From Bacteroidales bacterium (GTDB taxonomy: Bacteria > Bacteroidota > Bacteroidia > Bacteroidales > UBA3824), in contig JAGCNK010000074.1 in assembly GCA_017645985.1 (NCBI GenBank), positions 1 through 5,594 of the forward strand: 5,594 nucleotides of DNA. Direction: 5' to 3'. The notes beneath the pieces were generated by a model. That model was not told the DNA's origin. It saw only the letters and a list, made by a program, of their open reading frames with translations, and searched no databases. Positions within the stretch are counted from its first letter, which is position 1. Every line of letters begins with the position of its first letter. The translations under genes and the position numbers were made by a program. Below are positions 5,459 through 5,594 of this stretch, piece by piece.

Positions 5459-5494
5459 AAAAAAAATACGCCCTTGCGCTGCAAAGACGTATTT
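5459..5494 (-). terminator. Intrinsic terminator of an upstream minus-strand transcript
   Basis: On the minus strand AAATACGTCTTTGC (5494-5481) pairs with GCAAGGGCGTATTT (5477-5464). This gives 14 bp including two G-U pairs and a 3-base loop, followed directly by eight Ts (5466-5459, three of them in the stem). On the plus strand the two G-U pairs become A-C mismatches, so the structure belongs to minus-strand RNA. It marks the end of an unseen upstream gene or RNA and insulates the ABC operon. Confidence 0.88.
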
Positions 5495-5594
5495 TCTATT
5501 TAAACTAAAACGTTTTAACTATGAACTACACATATAAAACGGACACTCGTTGGGTTTATTATATCAACCATCAAAATTTATAAAATTACAGAGT
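5495..5594. other. AT-rich edge region with no recognised gene
   Basis: On the minus strand all three frames hit a stop within the first 30 bases from the window edge, so a gene ending at the terminator must stop at or beyond this edge. It holds the palindrome TAAAACGTTTTA (5506-5517), preceded by TATTTAAAC (5497-5505). A 20-codon plus-strand frame (5521-5583) begins MNYTYKTDTRW but has no ribosome site and no recognisable homology. An untranslated RNA or a 3' UTR is equally possible. Confidence 0.4.

Noticed and set aside
5521..5583. Small 20-codon plus-strand ORF near the window end
   Set aside because: No ribosome site, promoter or recognisable peptide. A frame this short is expected by chance.

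Overview
The window looks like chromosomal DNA from a member of the Bacteroidota, most likely order Bacteroidales. Three things support this. The promoters match the Bacteroidota form (TTTG, about 19-20 bases, then TAnnTTTG). None of the tRNAs whose 3' end is visible encodes CCA. The gene order rpsU, xer recombinase, hpf, tRNA-Thr, tRNA-Tyr, tRNA-Gly is the familiar Bacteroidales block that continues into another tRNA-Thr and tuf. Every gene I can support lies on the minus strand, so transcription runs from high to low coordinates.

From the upstream (high-coordinate) end: 5495-5594 holds no recognisable gene. A strong intrinsic terminator (5459-5494) closes an upstream minus-strand transcript. 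A TATATTTG promoter element then leads into a two-gene membrane operon. Its first gene is a complete 609-residue ABC half-transporter of the MsbA/lipid-exporter type (3573-5402). After a 22-base gap comes a 529-residue multi-pass GT-C-fold glycosyltransferase with a YKQERF motif resembling the HKE-RF motif of GT22 mannosyltransferases (1961-3550). The pair plausibly flips and glycosylates an envelope lipid, but the substrate cannot be read from the sequence.

The second block is translation-related. rpsU (bS21, 1656-1853) has its own TATCTTTG promoter. A 144-base spacer with several inverted repeats follows, including a 16-bp hairpin plus U-tract terminator or attenuator and a candidate internal promoter. 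Next is a XerC-type tyrosine recombinase with an intact catalytic set (639-1511), then hpf (ribosome hibernation factor, 316-615) with a perfect AGGAGG Shine-Dalgarno. A well-matched promoter (261-291) then starts the tRNA operon: Thr(TGT), Tyr(GTA) and the 5' 20 bases of a Gly tRNA cut by the window edge.

The best lead is translational. In Bacteroidota the anti-Shine-Dalgarno sequence is normally hidden by bS21 and its neighbours. Here the bS21 gene and hpf, two genes downstream, both carry unusual complementarity to the 16S 3' tail. At hpf it is a canonical SD. At rpsU it is an 11-of-13 match that straddles the start codon. I saw no mobile element, CRISPR array or wholly new gene system.
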